Shown here: piece after piece, positions 36,403 through 45,596 of the stretch
How the letters are laid out: the number at the start of each line of letters is the position of its first letter
Numbering within the stretch: the first letter of the stretch is position 1
From: CAVQRC01 sp963715045
Lineage (GTDB): Bacteria > Planctomycetota > Planctomycetia > Pirellulales > Lacipirellulaceae
Assembly: GCA_963715045.1 (NCBI GenBank)
Contig: CAVQRC010000005.1
Location: 3,305-67,304 of the forward strand
Direction of reading: 5' to 3'
Length of the DNA: 64,000 nucleotides
Made by a program: the position numbers and the translations under genes
The notes under the pieces: generated by a model
Seen by the model: the letters and a program-made list of their open reading frames with translations, nothing else
Databases searched by the model: none
What the model was told of the DNA's origin: nothing

Positions 36403-37011
36403 ATGGTACATCGTCCGGAAGACACTCCGCGAATGATTGCGGCCGCCCGCCGGGAGGCTCCGGGTGCCGTCTCGAATCTGCTCGAATCCTACCGGCATTA
36501 TCTGCGGTTTCTCGCGCGAAGCTGTCTCACCTCGGCGTTGGCCCCGAAAACAGATCGCTCGGATCTGGTGCAGGAAACGCTCCTCAAAGCGCACGAGAAC
36601 TTCGCCACGTTTCGCGGCACCACCGAAGGTGAACTCGTTGCCTGGTTACGCCAGATCCTGGCCCAGAACCTGGCCACGCTGGTGCGGCGATTCAACACCG
36701 AGGCCCGCGATCTGGATCGCGAGCAATCGTTCGAGGAGCTGTTGAATCGCTCCTCCAACCTCGCCAGCCTGATCGCCTCCAGCGGCACGACGCCCAGTGC
36801 TGCTGTCGAGCGCCGCGACATGTGCCTGGTCCTTGCCGAAGCCATGAGTGAGCTCAGTGACCTGCACCGCGAAGTGATTGCGCTCCGAAATCTCGAAGAG
36901 CTTTCCTGGGCAGACATCGCGGTCCGGATGCGACGTTCTCCTGACGCCGTCCGCATGCTCTGGATCCGTGCGCTGAAACGCTTGCGTCCCCAGATTGAAA
37001 AGCGGCTATGA
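36403..37011 (+). CDS. ECF-family RNA polymerase sigma factor
   Basis: 202 residues from ATG 36403; ATG 36433 is an alternative, with GGAAGA upstream. Region 2: LLESYRHYLRFLARSC...DRSDLVQETLLKAHENFATFRG, with WLRQILAQNLATLVRRF completing 2.4. Region 4: LSDLHREVIALRNLEELSWADIAVRMRRSPDAVRMLWIRALKRLR, a clear helix-turn-helix. It fits the planctomycete ECF groups linked to Ser/Thr kinases. The stop overlaps the kinase start (ATGA), so the two are co-translated. The kinase probably controls its activity by phosphorylation; no anti-sigma factor is present. Confidence 0.92.
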   Translation: MVHRPEDTPRMIAAARREAPGAVSNLLESYRHYLRFLARSCLTSALAPKTDRSDLVQETLLKAHENFATFRGTTEGELVAWLRQILAQNLATLVRRFNTEARDLDREQSFEELLNRSSNLASLIASSGTTPSAAVERRDMCLVLAEAMSELSDLHREVIALRNLEELSWADIAVRMRRSPDAVRMLWIRALKRLRPQIEKRL

Positions 37012-39875
37012 GCCAGACCGATACCCCGCTTCCGGTGGCTGCCGCCGATTTCGTCCGCATCCTGGATGAGTTTCTTGCGGCTCGTGCCGCGGGAAAGGCC
37101 GTCGGCAAAGAGGAACTGCTCCGGGCGCATCCCAAACTGGCCGTGGAGCTCGACGCCTGCCTGGCGAGCCTCGATTTCATAGGCAATGCGATGGCTCGCG
37201 ACCGCGCGAATGCGGGCACCAGCCAGGAATGCGACCAATTGCTCGAGATTCCCGCCGAATCGATCGGCGAATTTCGGATCATTCGCGAGATCGGTCGCGG
37301 GGGAATGGGAGTCGTTTACGAGGCCGAGCAACTCTCGCTTGCCCGCCGCGTGGCTTTGAAAGTGCTGCCGTTCGCTTCGATCTTGGAGTCCAGGCAGATC
37401 CAGCGATTCAAGAACGAGGCCCGGGCAGTCGCGAGCCTGAGTCACCCCCACATTATATCCGTGTATCAAGTCGGCTGTGATCGGGGGATCCACTACTACG
37501 CAATGCAATACGTCGCCGGACGAACTCTTGCCGAATTAATTCGATCGAGGCAGCGACACGATCGGGTCCAGCAGACTTGTCACACTGCTGAACAGACTTG
37601 TCCGATCGGTAGCCTTTCCACGCTGAGAGGCGCCGCGGGAGCGGCACAGTTCCGTTCGCTGGCCCGGATGATCGGTCAGGCGGCCGAAGCCCTGCAATAC
37701 GCCCACGAGACAGGGATCGTGCATCGCGATGTGAAGCCGTCCAATCTCATCGTCGACGCGGAAGGAAGCGTGTTTCTAACTGATTTCGGGCTCGCGATGA
37801 TGCCTGCGGATGCGGGCCTCACCATGACCGGCGATCTGCTCGGTACGCTCAGCTACATGAGTCCCGAGCAGGCGGCAGGAAAACGCGAGGCGATTGACTC
37901 CCGCACCGATATCTACTCGCTCGGCGCGACGCTGTATGAATTGCTGACGGGTCGGAAAGTGTTTGCCGAGTCAGACCGGCGACTGCTGTTGCGGCGGATT
38001 ATCGAAGTAGACCCAACTCCTCCCCGCTCGGTCGTGCCGAACATCCCCCGCGATCTGGAGACGATCACGCTCAAGGCGATTGCCAAGTCGCCTCGCGAGC
38101 GCTACGCGTCGATGGCGGAATTCGCCGCCGACCTGGACCGCTTTGTCCATTCGCGCCCGGTCACGGCCCGCCGCCCGACCTGGCCCGATCGTACCGCGAA
38201 GTGGGTTCGGCGGCACTTCCTGATCACCGGGTCGGCAGCGGCCGTTGTTTGCGTGGCAGCGATCGCCCTGATGATTGCCTACCGCCATGAAGCGACTTTA
38301 GGGCGGCAATCCCAGGAACAGCTCCGAGTTGCCGAGGAAAGCTCGCAGTTTGCCCTGGATATCACGTTTGACGTCTTGCAGGGGCTGACGAACGACATCC
38401 TGTTCATTCCGAACACCTCTGCCATCCAGCGTCAGGCCATCGATCAGGCACTGCAGCTGCATCGGGATGTTGCCGCGACCGAGGTGGACTCCCGCGCAGC
38501 AAGGTTGACCCAGTTGAGCATTGCCCGCCTGCTCATGATGCGGGTGGAGAATTCCTTTAACCTCGGGGCGCCAATCGGAGAGGATGCGATCGCGGCACTC
38601 GAGATTCTCAAAGACCTTGCCTCCGAAAATCCCGCAGACTTGACGATTCGAGGGCAGCTCGCCAATGCCTGCATGCATTACGGGCAGCACTTGCGGCAGG
38701 AAATGCGGTACTGCGAAGCGGTCGAAGTCTGCAGTCAGGCGGAGCAGTTGTCGGTCGAGCCGATCCCGTTGTGGTGGACCGGCCGCGTTGCCTCGCTGCA
38801 TCACGCGGGGAGATCGCGAGAATCGCGGGACGCGATGCTGACCCGACTGGCCGAGGTCCAGGAGTTGGAACGGCTTCGTAACCGCTTTGGAATGGCGTCC
38901 GTATTCGTTCGCAACACGCTCGTCCCGAGCTCTGTCAAATTGGGAGAATGGGCGCAGGCGCTGCATTACTCGGAACAGATCCTGGTGGCCCTTGCGCAAG
39001 ATGATATTGATACAAGTCCAGGTCCCGCTTCGGTGCGGGCACAATGGTTCAACGCCCGCGAGAGGATCGCGGCAGGAACAGTTCTCGTCCAGATGCAAGA
39101 GCCGGCCAGAGCCAAACAGCTGTTCGGCGAAGCGGTTGCGATCCTCGAAGCCCTGTCCCGAAGTAACCAGGAGTTCTGGTGGCGGAGACGGGCGGTCGCA
39201 TGGAGTCATCTGGGGCTCGCCGATGCGCTCGTCGTCTTGAACGAAGCTGCACCCGTCGAACACGAGCTGCGGCAGGGGGTGGCTCATCTCGAGTCCGCCG
39301 GGTTACCGATCGATCTCTATCAGGCGGCGCTGGGAAGATATCGGCTCGCTCAGTTCCTGGTCGATCAGGGCCAGATCACGCTGGCAGCCAATGAACTCGC
39401 TATCGCCCGCGACGTGTTTACACGGATCGCGGAAGAATACCCCCACGAACCGTTCCGCAATCTGCGGTTGGCGATGTTGTTGACCATGGCTCCCCTGCCC
39501 GAGTTCCGCAATCCCGAACTGGCAATCCGTGTCGCCGAGCGGGCGCTCCGCAGAGATTCGGGCGTGCACGCCCGCTACTTTGCCCTGGCCGAACTGCGTA
39601 CCGGTGCGTGGGAAGCGGCAATTAAATCGGCACGAACGGCCATCTCGCTCCGCAGCGGCGGGGATGCCATCGATCAGCTGATCCTTTCCCTCGCGTACGC
39701 CCGCAGCGGCGCGGTGGCAGAAGCGCGGCAAGCCTGGCAGCAAGCGGTAGCCTCACGGAACGACCCGATCTACTGGGAAGAACTTGGGCCGCTGGCGGTA
39801 AACCAGCTCTTCGAGGAGGCACGCTGTCTTCTCGAGCCCGCGCCGCAGAAGCAGCACCAGGCGTCTGCGAAATAG
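37008..39875 (+). CDS. Receptor-like Ser/Thr protein kinase with TPR region (paralogue 2), partner of ECF sigma
   Basis: 955 residues, same plan as 33338-36178: helical leader (DFVRILDEFLAARAAGKAVGK...), kinase domain with GRGGMG (97-102), Lys118 in ALKVL, HRDVKPSNL (~238), DFG, GTLSYMSPEQAAGKREAIDSRTDIYSLGATLYELLTG. A TM helix (~405-425, GSAAAVVCVAAIALMIAYR) and a long TPR-like tail rich in LAEVQELERLR- and YLALAQLR-type helices follow. Catalytic residues are intact. The two kinases probably arose by tandem duplication with the sigma gene inserted or lost in one copy. ATGA overlap with the sigma factor indicates a signalling pair. Confidence 0.93.
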   Translation: MSQTDTPLPVAAADFVRILDEFLAARAAGKAVGKEELLRAHPKLAVELDACLASLDFIGNAMARDRANAGTSQECDQLLEIPAESIGEFRIIREIGRGGMGVVYEAEQLSLARRVALKVLPFASILESRQIQRFKNEARAVASLSHPHIISVYQVGCDRGIHYYAMQYVAGRTLAELIRSRQRHDRVQQTCHTAEQTCPIGSLSTLRGAAGAAQFRSLARMIGQAAEALQYAHETGIVHRDVKPSNLIVDAEGSVFLTDFGLAMMPADAGLTMTGDLLGTLSYMSPEQAAGKREAIDSRTDIYSLGATLYELLTGRKVFAESDRRLLLRRIIEVDPTPPRSVVPNIPRDLETITLKAIAKSPRERYASMAEFAADLDRFVHSRPVTARRPTWPDRTAKWVRRHFLITGSAAAVVCVAAIALMIAYRHEATLGRQSQEQLRVAEESSQFALDITFDVLQGLTNDILFIPNTSAIQRQAIDQALQLHRDVAATEVDSRAARLTQLSIARLLMMRVENSFNLGAPIGEDAIAALEILKDLASENPADLTIRGQLANACMHYGQHLRQEMRYCEAVEVCSQAEQLSVEPIPLWWTGRVASLHHAGRSRESRDAMLTRLAEVQELERLRNRFGMASVFVRNTLVPSSVKLGEWAQALHYSEQILVALAQDDIDTSPGPASVRAQWFNARERIAAGTVLVQMQEPARAKQLFGEAVAILEALSRSNQEFWWRRRAVAWSHLGLADALVVLNEAAPVEHELRQGVAHLESAGLPIDLYQAALGRYRLAQFLVDQGQITLAANELAIARDVFTRIAEEYPHEPFRNLRLAMLLTMAPLPEFRNPELAIRVAERALRRDSGVHARYFALAELRTGAWEAAIKSARTAISLRSGGDAIDQLILSLAYARSGAVAEARQAWQQAVASRNDPIYWEELGPLAVNQLFEEARCLLEPAPQKQHQASAK

Positions 39876-39959
39876 GCAACACGCGTGGTCTGTGGAATGC
39901 GCGGCTGTGGTTTGGCTGGGGACGTACTCTTAACTTGGAGCTGGTTCCAGAGTCTGCAA

Positions 39960-39998
39960 GGGCATGCCATGCCCCTGCATGGCTACAGGTGCCTGTAG
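39960..39998. terminator. Paired hairpins between convergent genes
   Basis: GGGCATG-C-CATGCCC (39960-39974) and CTACAGG-TG-CCTGTAG (39983-39998) follow each other between the kinase stop (39875) and the nuclease stop (40051, minus strand). Both stems are perfect 7-mers. They may stop both transcripts; a U-run is absent. Confidence 0.5.
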
Positions 39999-40050
39999 TT
40001 TCCGCTGAAGTGCGCCGGCTCGAACACCCCAGGGTTGCGCGACAGAGAAT

Positions 40051-41088
40051 TCAGCTCGTCGGGCCGTGACGGCGGCGGCAGGCTGCCAACAGGAGCATCG
40101 GGCCGACAGCGACAGCGATCAAGGACAGCGTCGAGGGCTCGGGAATCGACCGCAGTATCGCCGTGACGGGATAGTGATCGGAGGGATAGCTGCCGGCGAG
40201 ATTCGTCCGCACGATCGACGCTTCATCCGCCTCGAAGAAATCGCTGTGCAGGATGTAGTCGATCCGGCTCCCGTAGGTCACGCCCGAGAATCCGTTGAAA
40301 GTTGCTTCCTGCGGACTTCGCTCGGGAAATATTTCACGGTAGCTGTCCCGTAGTTGGAACCCATCGGGATCGTTGCTGCCGATGAGATCGCGGAAGGCGA
40401 CATTCGTCTCGGTAGCATTCAAATCGCCCATCACGATTAGCGGCCGCCCTCCCGACAACTCCTCGATTCGTTCGCGGATAAGCTGTGCCGAATGCACGCG
40501 GGCGGCCTGGACCTGGTGGTCCCAGTGGGTATTCAGCACAAAGTATTCCCGGTTACCAGCCTGGTTGTCTTCGAGAATGGCCCACGACGCAATCCGGCGG
40601 CAGCAGGTTCCGGGGTAGAAGCTCGGCGAATCAGGTGTGTTGCTGAGCCAGAAAGTACCCTGGTCAGTTCGCGTCAACCGATCACTACGATAGAAGATAC
40701 CGCTGTACTCACCGCTCATGGCGCCGTTATCTCGTCCGACGCCGTAGAAATCGTAATCCGGCAACCCGCCCTGCAGATCACTCACCTGGTTGCGGAGGGC
40801 TTCCTGTACACCCAGGAGGTCCGGGCCGAAGTCGTTGATGACGCCTAATGCCAGATCGCGACGGCTCGTGCCGGAAGTTGAAACCCAGGCGTTGGGAGAG
40901 GTGGACGGATTGCCGCTGTCGTAGCGGATGTTGAAGGACATCGTCTTGATCCGCGGTCCTGCCGGAGCTGGCTGTGCCTGGACCGCCGTCCCGATACTCA
41001 GCACGACCGCGATCAACGCCCAGGCGGCCCGGTGGGTCGGCGTACGGGCGGCCGGCTTGAAGAGCATCCCTGATTTCATTCTGTTCAT
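40051..41088 (-). CDS. Endonuclease/exonuclease/phosphatase family protein with PEP-CTERM tail
   Basis: About 345 residues from ATG 41088; an upstream in-frame ATG at 41166 adds 26 residues with no function. A signal peptide (AALIAVVLSIGTAVQA region) precedes the EEP fold: RIKTMSFNIRYDSG (Asn/Arg), LLGVQEAL (metal-binding Glu), YSGIFYRSDRL, LNTHWDHQ, PLIVMGDLNAT, SRIDYILHS and SDHYPVTA (catalytic His). All expected catalytic residues of the DNase I-like family are present. The end PEPSTLSLIAVAVGPMLLLAACRRRH is a PEP-CTERM tail. It may be a secreted nuclease or phosphodiesterase. Truncated relatives of this family lie at 57.6 and 60.3 kb. Confidence 0.88.
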   Translation of the reverse strand: MNRMKSGMLFKPAARTPTHRAAWALIAVVLSIGTAVQAQPAPAGPRIKTMSFNIRYDSGNPSTSPNAWVSTSGTSRRDLALGVINDFGPDLLGVQEALRNQVSDLQGGLPDYDFYGVGRDNGAMSGEYSGIFYRSDRLTRTDQGTFWLSNTPDSPSFYPGTCCRRIASWAILEDNQAGNREYFVLNTHWDHQVQAARVHSAQLIRERIEELSGGRPLIVMGDLNATETNVAFRDLIGSNDPDGFQLRDSYREIFPERSPQEATFNGFSGVTYGSRIDYILHSDFFEADEASIVRTNLAGSYPSDHYPVTAILRSIPEPSTLSLIAVAVGPMLLLAACRRRHGPTS

Positions 41089-41225
41089 AAGGGGCCGTAG
41101 TTCATCGCCCTGTATCGAGTTCGAAATCGTGAAGGGACTTGCCCACCGTCTCGGTGATGGCGGCATCGTAGGGGAGTCGGGTCACAGACACAAGAAAATT
41201 CCGCTGAGTCAGAGCTGCGATTCTT

Positions 41226-41303
41226 AGAGCCGATCCCAACACGGATCTCAGCAACCGAATCCCCGGCCCTGGGATGCGTTCACTGAGGTTTGGGATAGGT
41301 TCT
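41226..41303 (-). repeat. R3 repeat, copy C, intact terminal inverted repeats
   Basis: AGAGCCGATCCCAA (41226-41239) and TTGGGATAGGTTCT (41290-41303) are inverted ends matching at 12 of 14 positions. Between them lie ATCTCAGCAACCGAATCCCC, GGCCCTGGGATGCGTTCAC. This is the best preserved copy of R3 and the only one not overlapping a gene. Confidence 0.85.
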
Positions 41304-41839
41304 TACTCTCGTCCAGGGGCGGCCTTGCCACCGACGTGGGCCGCTGATCAGATCTCATGAGGTTGCGTGGAGTGCTCAGACGCCCACTCGATGGTTCTCG
41401 CGTGTGCCCTTTGGCACGCTGCACGAGGTCCACGCCGTCGGGATCGTGCCGCTCGGAAATCGCGGCAGAATTTTCTTCCACAGAGTTTGACGTGGCGCGG
41501 TGACCGGACTCCTGCAACGAGCGTCAGCACATCAGGTCGGCAACGCCGCAGCTGACGCAAAAAACTCGATGCGACGACCGCCGAAGAGAAGCTGCTACGC
41601 CGCGCGCGTGGCGATAGCACTTCGGATCAGCTCACGACGCGGGCTGCTTCCACGGCATTCCTCGCGCTCAGCGCGGCGCTTCGGCGCATGAGTTGCTCAG
41701 TAGACTCCATGCCGTGTTTCCCCGTTGCCCAGGTTTCATCGAGGCAATGGCAGATATCGATCGCAGTGTGCTGACCTCAGCATCAGGTCGTAACGCTGCG
41801 CTGGGAATCACGAACCACCAGAAAGAGAGGCATCCGGCC
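41304..41839. other. Intergenic, nothing recognised
   Basis: 536 bp between the R3 copy and the metalloprotease start. It contains an Arg/Ser-rich set of shadow frames only. The right end has GAAAGAGAGGC, the ribosome-binding site of the following gene. Confidence 0.4.
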
Positions 41840-43682
41840 ATGAAACGCACATTCTGCAACCCGAAAAAACTGTTGTCGCTGTTGCTCGGTGCCGCGTTAC
41901 TGATGTGCACCAGCGACGTGCTGGGATTCGCCACCTTCACGGGCGATACCACGGTGAATCCATCCGGATTCTCTAATCTGATTGCCAATCCGAACGATTT
42001 CTATTCGTGGGATGGCACCACGATTACGTACTCGTTCGGAGCGAGCTTTACGGCCAACACACTGCTTCGCGACCAGGTGCGGTTGGCGTTTCAGCAATGG
42101 GACCAGGCGTTCACCACCCCCGATGGCAGCACGTATTCCTACGACCGCAACACGGGCTGGCAGCCATTTGGAGACATTCGCTCTCTGACGGTCCACGAAC
42201 TGGGACACGCCCTGGGACTACATCATCCGAACCAGGCCTCCGGAGTCAGCCGAAATTACACCCCCGGCACCGGTGGCACCCTGGTCACCGCAACCGATCT
42301 GAACAATGAGGTGATGCGGAGCTTCATCCAGCCCGGCGAGTACAACCTGACGCTGAGCCATGACGAGTTGGATGCCTTTGATTACGTGTACGGCCGAAAC
42401 CTCAATTTCACCGAGGTGGCCACCGGTGGTGACATCGTGATCGGAACCGGTGCTGTGGGAGGAGGAACCACGTGGGCCGTAGGTGGCGGTGGCGGCGTTT
42501 ACCGGTCGAGCGATCACTCTGGGCGGTGTCCGGTTCACCAGCGGATTTGTCAACTTCAATACGGCGTCGAGCATCTCGATCGGAACCCGAACCTTGGGAA
42601 TCAATTGGGATTACCAGAACACCTCGGGAGCCCCCACCTCGGCGTTCGAAGTACGCACTCGAGGGACCAACAATCGAAATCCCATCTACCATTACGACGG
42701 CTTTGCGGCCAATCGCTTCAATAACTACCAGGCCAACGCGGTGGGAAGCAACTTTAAGGAAGACCTGCTGCATCGCTGGAGCAATCCCACGGGGGGCCCC
42801 TTTGCAGGGATCGTGCATGTCGGTCTGGAGCAGGACGTGTGGGACTGGACGGTCGCTTCGGCACAGGTGGTGAACCCGGACGGCACGAAAACCGCTGCCC
42901 CGTTGCTGTCGTTCCACGACTGGAGCCAGACCGTCAACGCCGTGCCCTCGACCTTCCCGGGCGGTGCCGATCCTCTCGTACCGAGCGACCCGCTTTCGGT
43001 GGAAGCCGGGGTCCAGAATTACTTCCCGCAGGAAGTGATCGGCCGTGGCTTCTTGATCATCAACAACGATGCGGTGCCGGCGACGATCAGCGAGCTGGCA
43101 GTCGCGAATGTGGTCGATCTGAAACTCGGTCTGGAAGATCTCAACAGGCGAACGATGGAACAACTTGCCGAGATGGGGCGGCTGGAATTCCTGCCGGAGT
43201 TTGAGCCCGTTACGGTCGACAATGCCGAGCGGATCGCCATCGTGCTGGACGGTGATCCGGGACAGTTCCCGGGTCGTGTGCTCAGGCTGGAGCGGCCCGA
43301 TCTGCTCGAAGGACCCTTGTTTGTCTATGCCCGTACGAAGACGGAGCAGGCCGAAGTCGGTACGTATGGCCTGTTGGGGACACCGCTGATCGACGGTGTG
43401 ATGGCAATTCTCTCGGCTGACTTCGACAAGGACGGTGATGTCGACGGCGTGGATTTCCTCATCTGGCAGCGAGCTTTTCCCACGCTCGACGGCACGGCGA
43501 CGTCCAACATGGGCGACGCCACGGGTGACGGAAATGTCGACGGAGAGGATTTCCTCATCTGGCAAACCCAGTTTGGCAGCGGTCTGGGCGGTGACGGAGA
43601 ACCGGCGGTGCCGGAGCCCACTGCCGCTGTCCTGATCATCCTCGCCGTGGCCGCGGTGCAGCTTGGCCGTCTGCAGCGATAG
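41840..43682 (+). CDS. Secreted metzincin-type metalloprotease with dockerin loops and PEP-CTERM tail, one frameshift
   Basis: ATG 41840 preceded by GAAAGAGAGGC. Signal peptide LLSLLLGAALLMCTSDVLG. HELGHALGLHH gives the full HExxHxxGxxH zinc site of matrixin-like metzincins; the met-turn region is not clear. Near 42485, in a GGCGGTGGCGGC run, the frame shifts by one base and continues FTGRAITLGGVRFTSG to the stop at 43682. The rest has a beta-rich domain, two dockerin-like loops (DFDKDGDVDGVDFLIWQRAF, DATGDGNVDGEDFLIWQTQF) and PEPTAAVLIILAVAAVQLGRLQR. The frameshift in a homopolymer-like GC run is suggestive of an assembly error. A surface or matrix protease is likely. Confidence 0.86.
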
Positions 43683-43832
43683 TCTCGTGAACCACCCGTT
43701 CCGTGAGCCGACCTCGTGTCGGCTCCACGGGAAAACAGGGAGGCGGTGGTTCCCAAACAGACCAAGGCAACTCCGCCGATAGTCATGGCCCTCACGAGTG
43801 CCGACTCGAATCTCTTGCGGCACGTAAGACAG

Positions 43833-43920
43833 GACTCAAGAACTACTCTCTCCGTATGCCCGTCGCTCCGTCAGGAAAATGGGGAGAGGGAACCGGGAGA
43901 GTGGAAGTAGTTCTTGAGTC
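43833..43920. promoter_or_regulatory. Perfect 15-bp inverted repeat upstream of the DegT gene
   Basis: GACTCAAGAACTACT (43833-43847) and AGTAGTTCTTGAGTC (43906-43920) are exact inverted repeats enclosing 58 bp that contain further pairing (CTCCGT.../...ACCGGGAGAG). It lies ~185 bp before the DegT start and ~150 bp after the metalloprotease stop. It may be a terminator, an operator, or a transcript element. Confidence 0.65.
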
Positions 43921-44103
43921 GTTCCTAAGATCGCTCCTTGAACAACGACCATCCCCCGGCATAACGAATGACAAGTCGTCGAGGAACGGACTATACTCGG
44001 GGCCAGGTTTGGGATGCGGCCAGGTCGATCCATGCATCGCTTGCCGACACGGGGTGCGGAGACAAATCCAACGAGGCGAAGGTCCACAGAAGGGACTGGT
44101 ACG

Positions 44104-45447
44104 GTGAAAGACAGCCCGAATCGACGAGGTTTCTTACGCACTGCGGCCGCGGGTTCGGCGCTGCTGGCCGGCTTGAAAACGAAGAAGGCGACCGCGGGCA
44201 CGATTGACAAACCGGCCCTCCTGGGCGGGAAGGCAGTTCACACCGGCGGCTGGCCGAAATGGCCCACGTGGCGTCGCTCCTGGGAACCGCGAATCCTCGA
44301 GATTCTCCGGAGCGGACGCTGGTATCGCGGAAGTGGCGGCGGCAGTATTGCGGAATTCGAGACCGGCTACGCCGAATTGCTCGCCGCCAAACGGTGCCTT
44401 GCCACGGCCAGCGGAACCACCGCCTTGATCACCTCACTGCACGTGCTTGGCCTCGACGCGGGCGATGAGGTCATCGTATCACCGTACACGTTCGTCGCGA
44501 CGTACAACGCGGTCTTGATCCATAAGGCCCTGCCAGTCTTCGCCGACACGGATCCAGCCACCTTGACGATGGATCCGGCCACGATCGAGAGCCAGATCAC
44601 CGATCGCACCAGACTCATCATGCCGGTGCACATCTTCGGCATGCCGTGTGACATGGATCCGATCAACGCCATTGCCAACAAGCACGAACTTGGCGTTGTC
44701 GAAGATGCCTGCCAGGCCTGGCTGGCAGAGTACAAGGAGAGGAAGTGCGGTACGCTCGGTGACCTGGGCTGCTTCAGTTTTCAAAACTCCAAGCACATCC
44801 CATCCGGCGAAGGCGGCGCGATCAGCAGCAATAACGAGGAACTCATGGATCGCTGCACGGCGTTCCACAACTGTGGCCGCGCAACAGGGACCTTTCAAGG
44901 CGAGGGCTGCTTTACTCGTGGCAGCAACTTCCGCATGCAGCACTACCAGGCCGCGATGCTTGTCCAGCAGTTTGAAAAACTTGTCGAAGAAACAGAGATC
45001 CGCCGACGTAACGCAGACCACCTGATCGCCGGACTCAAAGACATTCCGGGAGTTGAAACGGCGCGTTTGCCCGAGAACAGCCGAGCCGTCTGGCACCTCT
45101 TTCCGCTGCGAGTCGACTCCGAAAAGCTCAATGGGCTCTCCCGTGATGGCTTCATACGCGCCCTTCGCGCCGAGGGAGTTCCCTGCAGCGGCGTCTACCA
45201 CGAGCAGTATTTCGACGGGCTCCTCGACGAGGCCATCCAATCGCGCGGCTTCAAGCGTCTCTTTCCGGCTCAACGCCTCAAGGAGTACCGTGAGAGCTTT
45301 GAAGCGCTCAAGGGCAACCGCCAGGTCTGCCGGACGACGGTCGGCCTGTCCCAGAACCTGCTGCTGGCAGACCGCAGCCAGGTCGACCATATTATCGCAG
45401 CGATCCAGAAAATCCACGCCCACAGTGCAGCCCTGGCGGCCACGTAG
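44104..45447 (+). CDS. Tat-exported DegT/DnrJ/EryC1-type aminotransferase
   Basis: 447 residues from GTG 44104, with AGAAGGGA ~9 bp upstream. NRRGFLRTAAAGSALLAG is a Tat signal. The body is a PLP fold-type I enzyme: SGTTALITSLHVLGLDAGDEVIVSPYTFVATYNAVL, VVEDACQAW (PLP-binding Asp), and SFQNSKHIPSGEGGA, where Lys is the PLP Schiff-base residue. The substrate block is VETARLPENSRAVWHLF...GVPCSGVYHEQYFDG. Cytosolic members aminate sugar keto groups; exported planctomycete versions have no known substrate. The next gene is a Tat-exported oxidoreductase 150 bp downstream, the usual pairing for sugar modification, so they may act on the same exported sugar. Confidence 0.9.
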   Translation: MKDSPNRRGFLRTAAAGSALLAGLKTKKATAGTIDKPALLGGKAVHTGGWPKWPTWRRSWEPRILEILRSGRWYRGSGGGSIAEFETGYAELLAAKRCLATASGTTALITSLHVLGLDAGDEVIVSPYTFVATYNAVLIHKALPVFADTDPATLTMDPATIESQITDRTRLIMPVHIFGMPCDMDPINAIANKHELGVVEDACQAWLAEYKERKCGTLGDLGCFSFQNSKHIPSGEGGAISSNNEELMDRCTAFHNCGRATGTFQGEGCFTRGSNFRMQHYQAAMLVQQFEKLVEETEIRRRNADHLIAGLKDIPGVETARLPENSRAVWHLFPLRVDSEKLNGLSRDGFIRALRAEGVPCSGVYHEQYFDGLLDEAIQSRGFKRLFPAQRLKEYRESFEALKGNRQVCRTTVGLSQNLLLADRSQVDHIIAAIQKIHAHSAALAAT

Positions 45448-45596
45448 GCGTCAATGGTTGCACGAGGCCGCGCAGGGCAATGCCAGGGAGTGAAGAGTAG
45501 GCTGCGGACGATCGATGACATCGCACGCGCAACGCTGAGAAAACGCCTGTCGCGGCGGCTCTCGTTGAGCCACGCGAATTGATCGAAGGATTCTCC

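Noticed and set aside
42408..43823. 471-codon antisense frame over the metalloprotease
   Set aside because: Shadow of dockerin and beta-rich coding DNA; no motif.
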